Source: Persebacter sp051008975
GTDB taxonomy: Bacteria > Pseudomonadota > Gammaproteobacteria > Tethybacterales > Persebacteraceae
Direction: 5' to 3'
DNA: 5,987 nucleotides
Assembly: GCA_051008975.1 (NCBI GenBank)
Contig: JBPCXA010000063.1
Span: 1 to 5,987 of the forward strand
In this document: positions 5,935-5,987 of the stretch, piece after piece
Layout: each line of letters starts with the position of its first letter
How positions within the stretch are numbered: position 1 is the stretch's first letter
The notes under the pieces: generated by a model
Databases searched by the model: none
What the model saw: the letters and a program-made list of their open reading frames with translations, nothing else
What the model was told of the DNA's origin: nothing
Translations under genes and position numbers: made by a program

Positions 5935-5987
5935 GAGGATGCTCCGAGGAGTTTTCGGGGCGAGTCGGGGCGGGTTTTTCAGATTCA

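Noticed and set aside
5939..5987. Leaderless CDS beginning at the ATG at 5939
   Set aside because: Only 16 codons are visible. The -10 to ATG distance (four bases) is shorter than for leuD or phaC, and the codons (AGA, CGA, AGT) are unlike the neighbouring genes. Kept only as a possibility.
1..5987. tRNA, rRNA, CRISPR array, insertion sequence or prophage signals
   Set aside because: No cloverleaf-like, rRNA-like, spaced-repeat or transposase-like sequence was seen; nearly all of 75-5806 is filled by the six core metabolic genes.

Overview
The window comes from a GC-rich (roughly 60% by eye) bacterial chromosome, very probably a proteobacterium. The gene content (a Cupriavidus-like phaCAB set and a leuD-leuB-asd run) fits the beta/gamma side best, but I cannot fix the taxon from sequence alone. 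The first ~74 bases look like a low-quality contig edge, so this is probably one end of a draft or metagenome contig.

Layout: two operons diverge from an 87-bp intergenic gap (2038-2124). Leftward (minus strand) runs leuD (1396-2037), then leuB (302-1399), then the 5' part of asd (305 down to the contig edge). Each junction is a 4-base ATGA stop/start overlap. Rightward (plus strand) runs phaC (2125-3849), phaA (3846-5030, again an ATGA overlap) and phaB (5063-5806). After phaB there are about 180 bases with no identifiable gene; they hold a small AT-rich repeat cluster and an extended -10 promoter (5926-5934) pointing off the end of the window.

Function: leuD and leuB supply two steps of leucine biosynthesis (small subunit of isopropylmalate isomerase, and isopropylmalate dehydrogenase). 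asd makes aspartate semialdehyde for lysine, methionine, threonine and diaminopimelate. phaA, phaB and phaC form the complete three-enzyme route from acetyl-CoA to poly(3-hydroxybutyrate): thiolase, acetoacetyl-CoA reductase and class I polymerase. leuC, the obligate partner of leuD, is not next to it and must be elsewhere.

The genes are well-known families with intact catalytic residues, and I see no undescribed system. The points of most interest are regulatory and compositional. Both divergent operons appear to be read from promoters whose -10 box lies only 6-7 bases from the start codon, predicting leaderless mRNAs, while phaA and phaB carry normal Shine-Dalgarno sequences. The tetranucleotide GGCC is also strikingly rare for such a GC-rich sequence.
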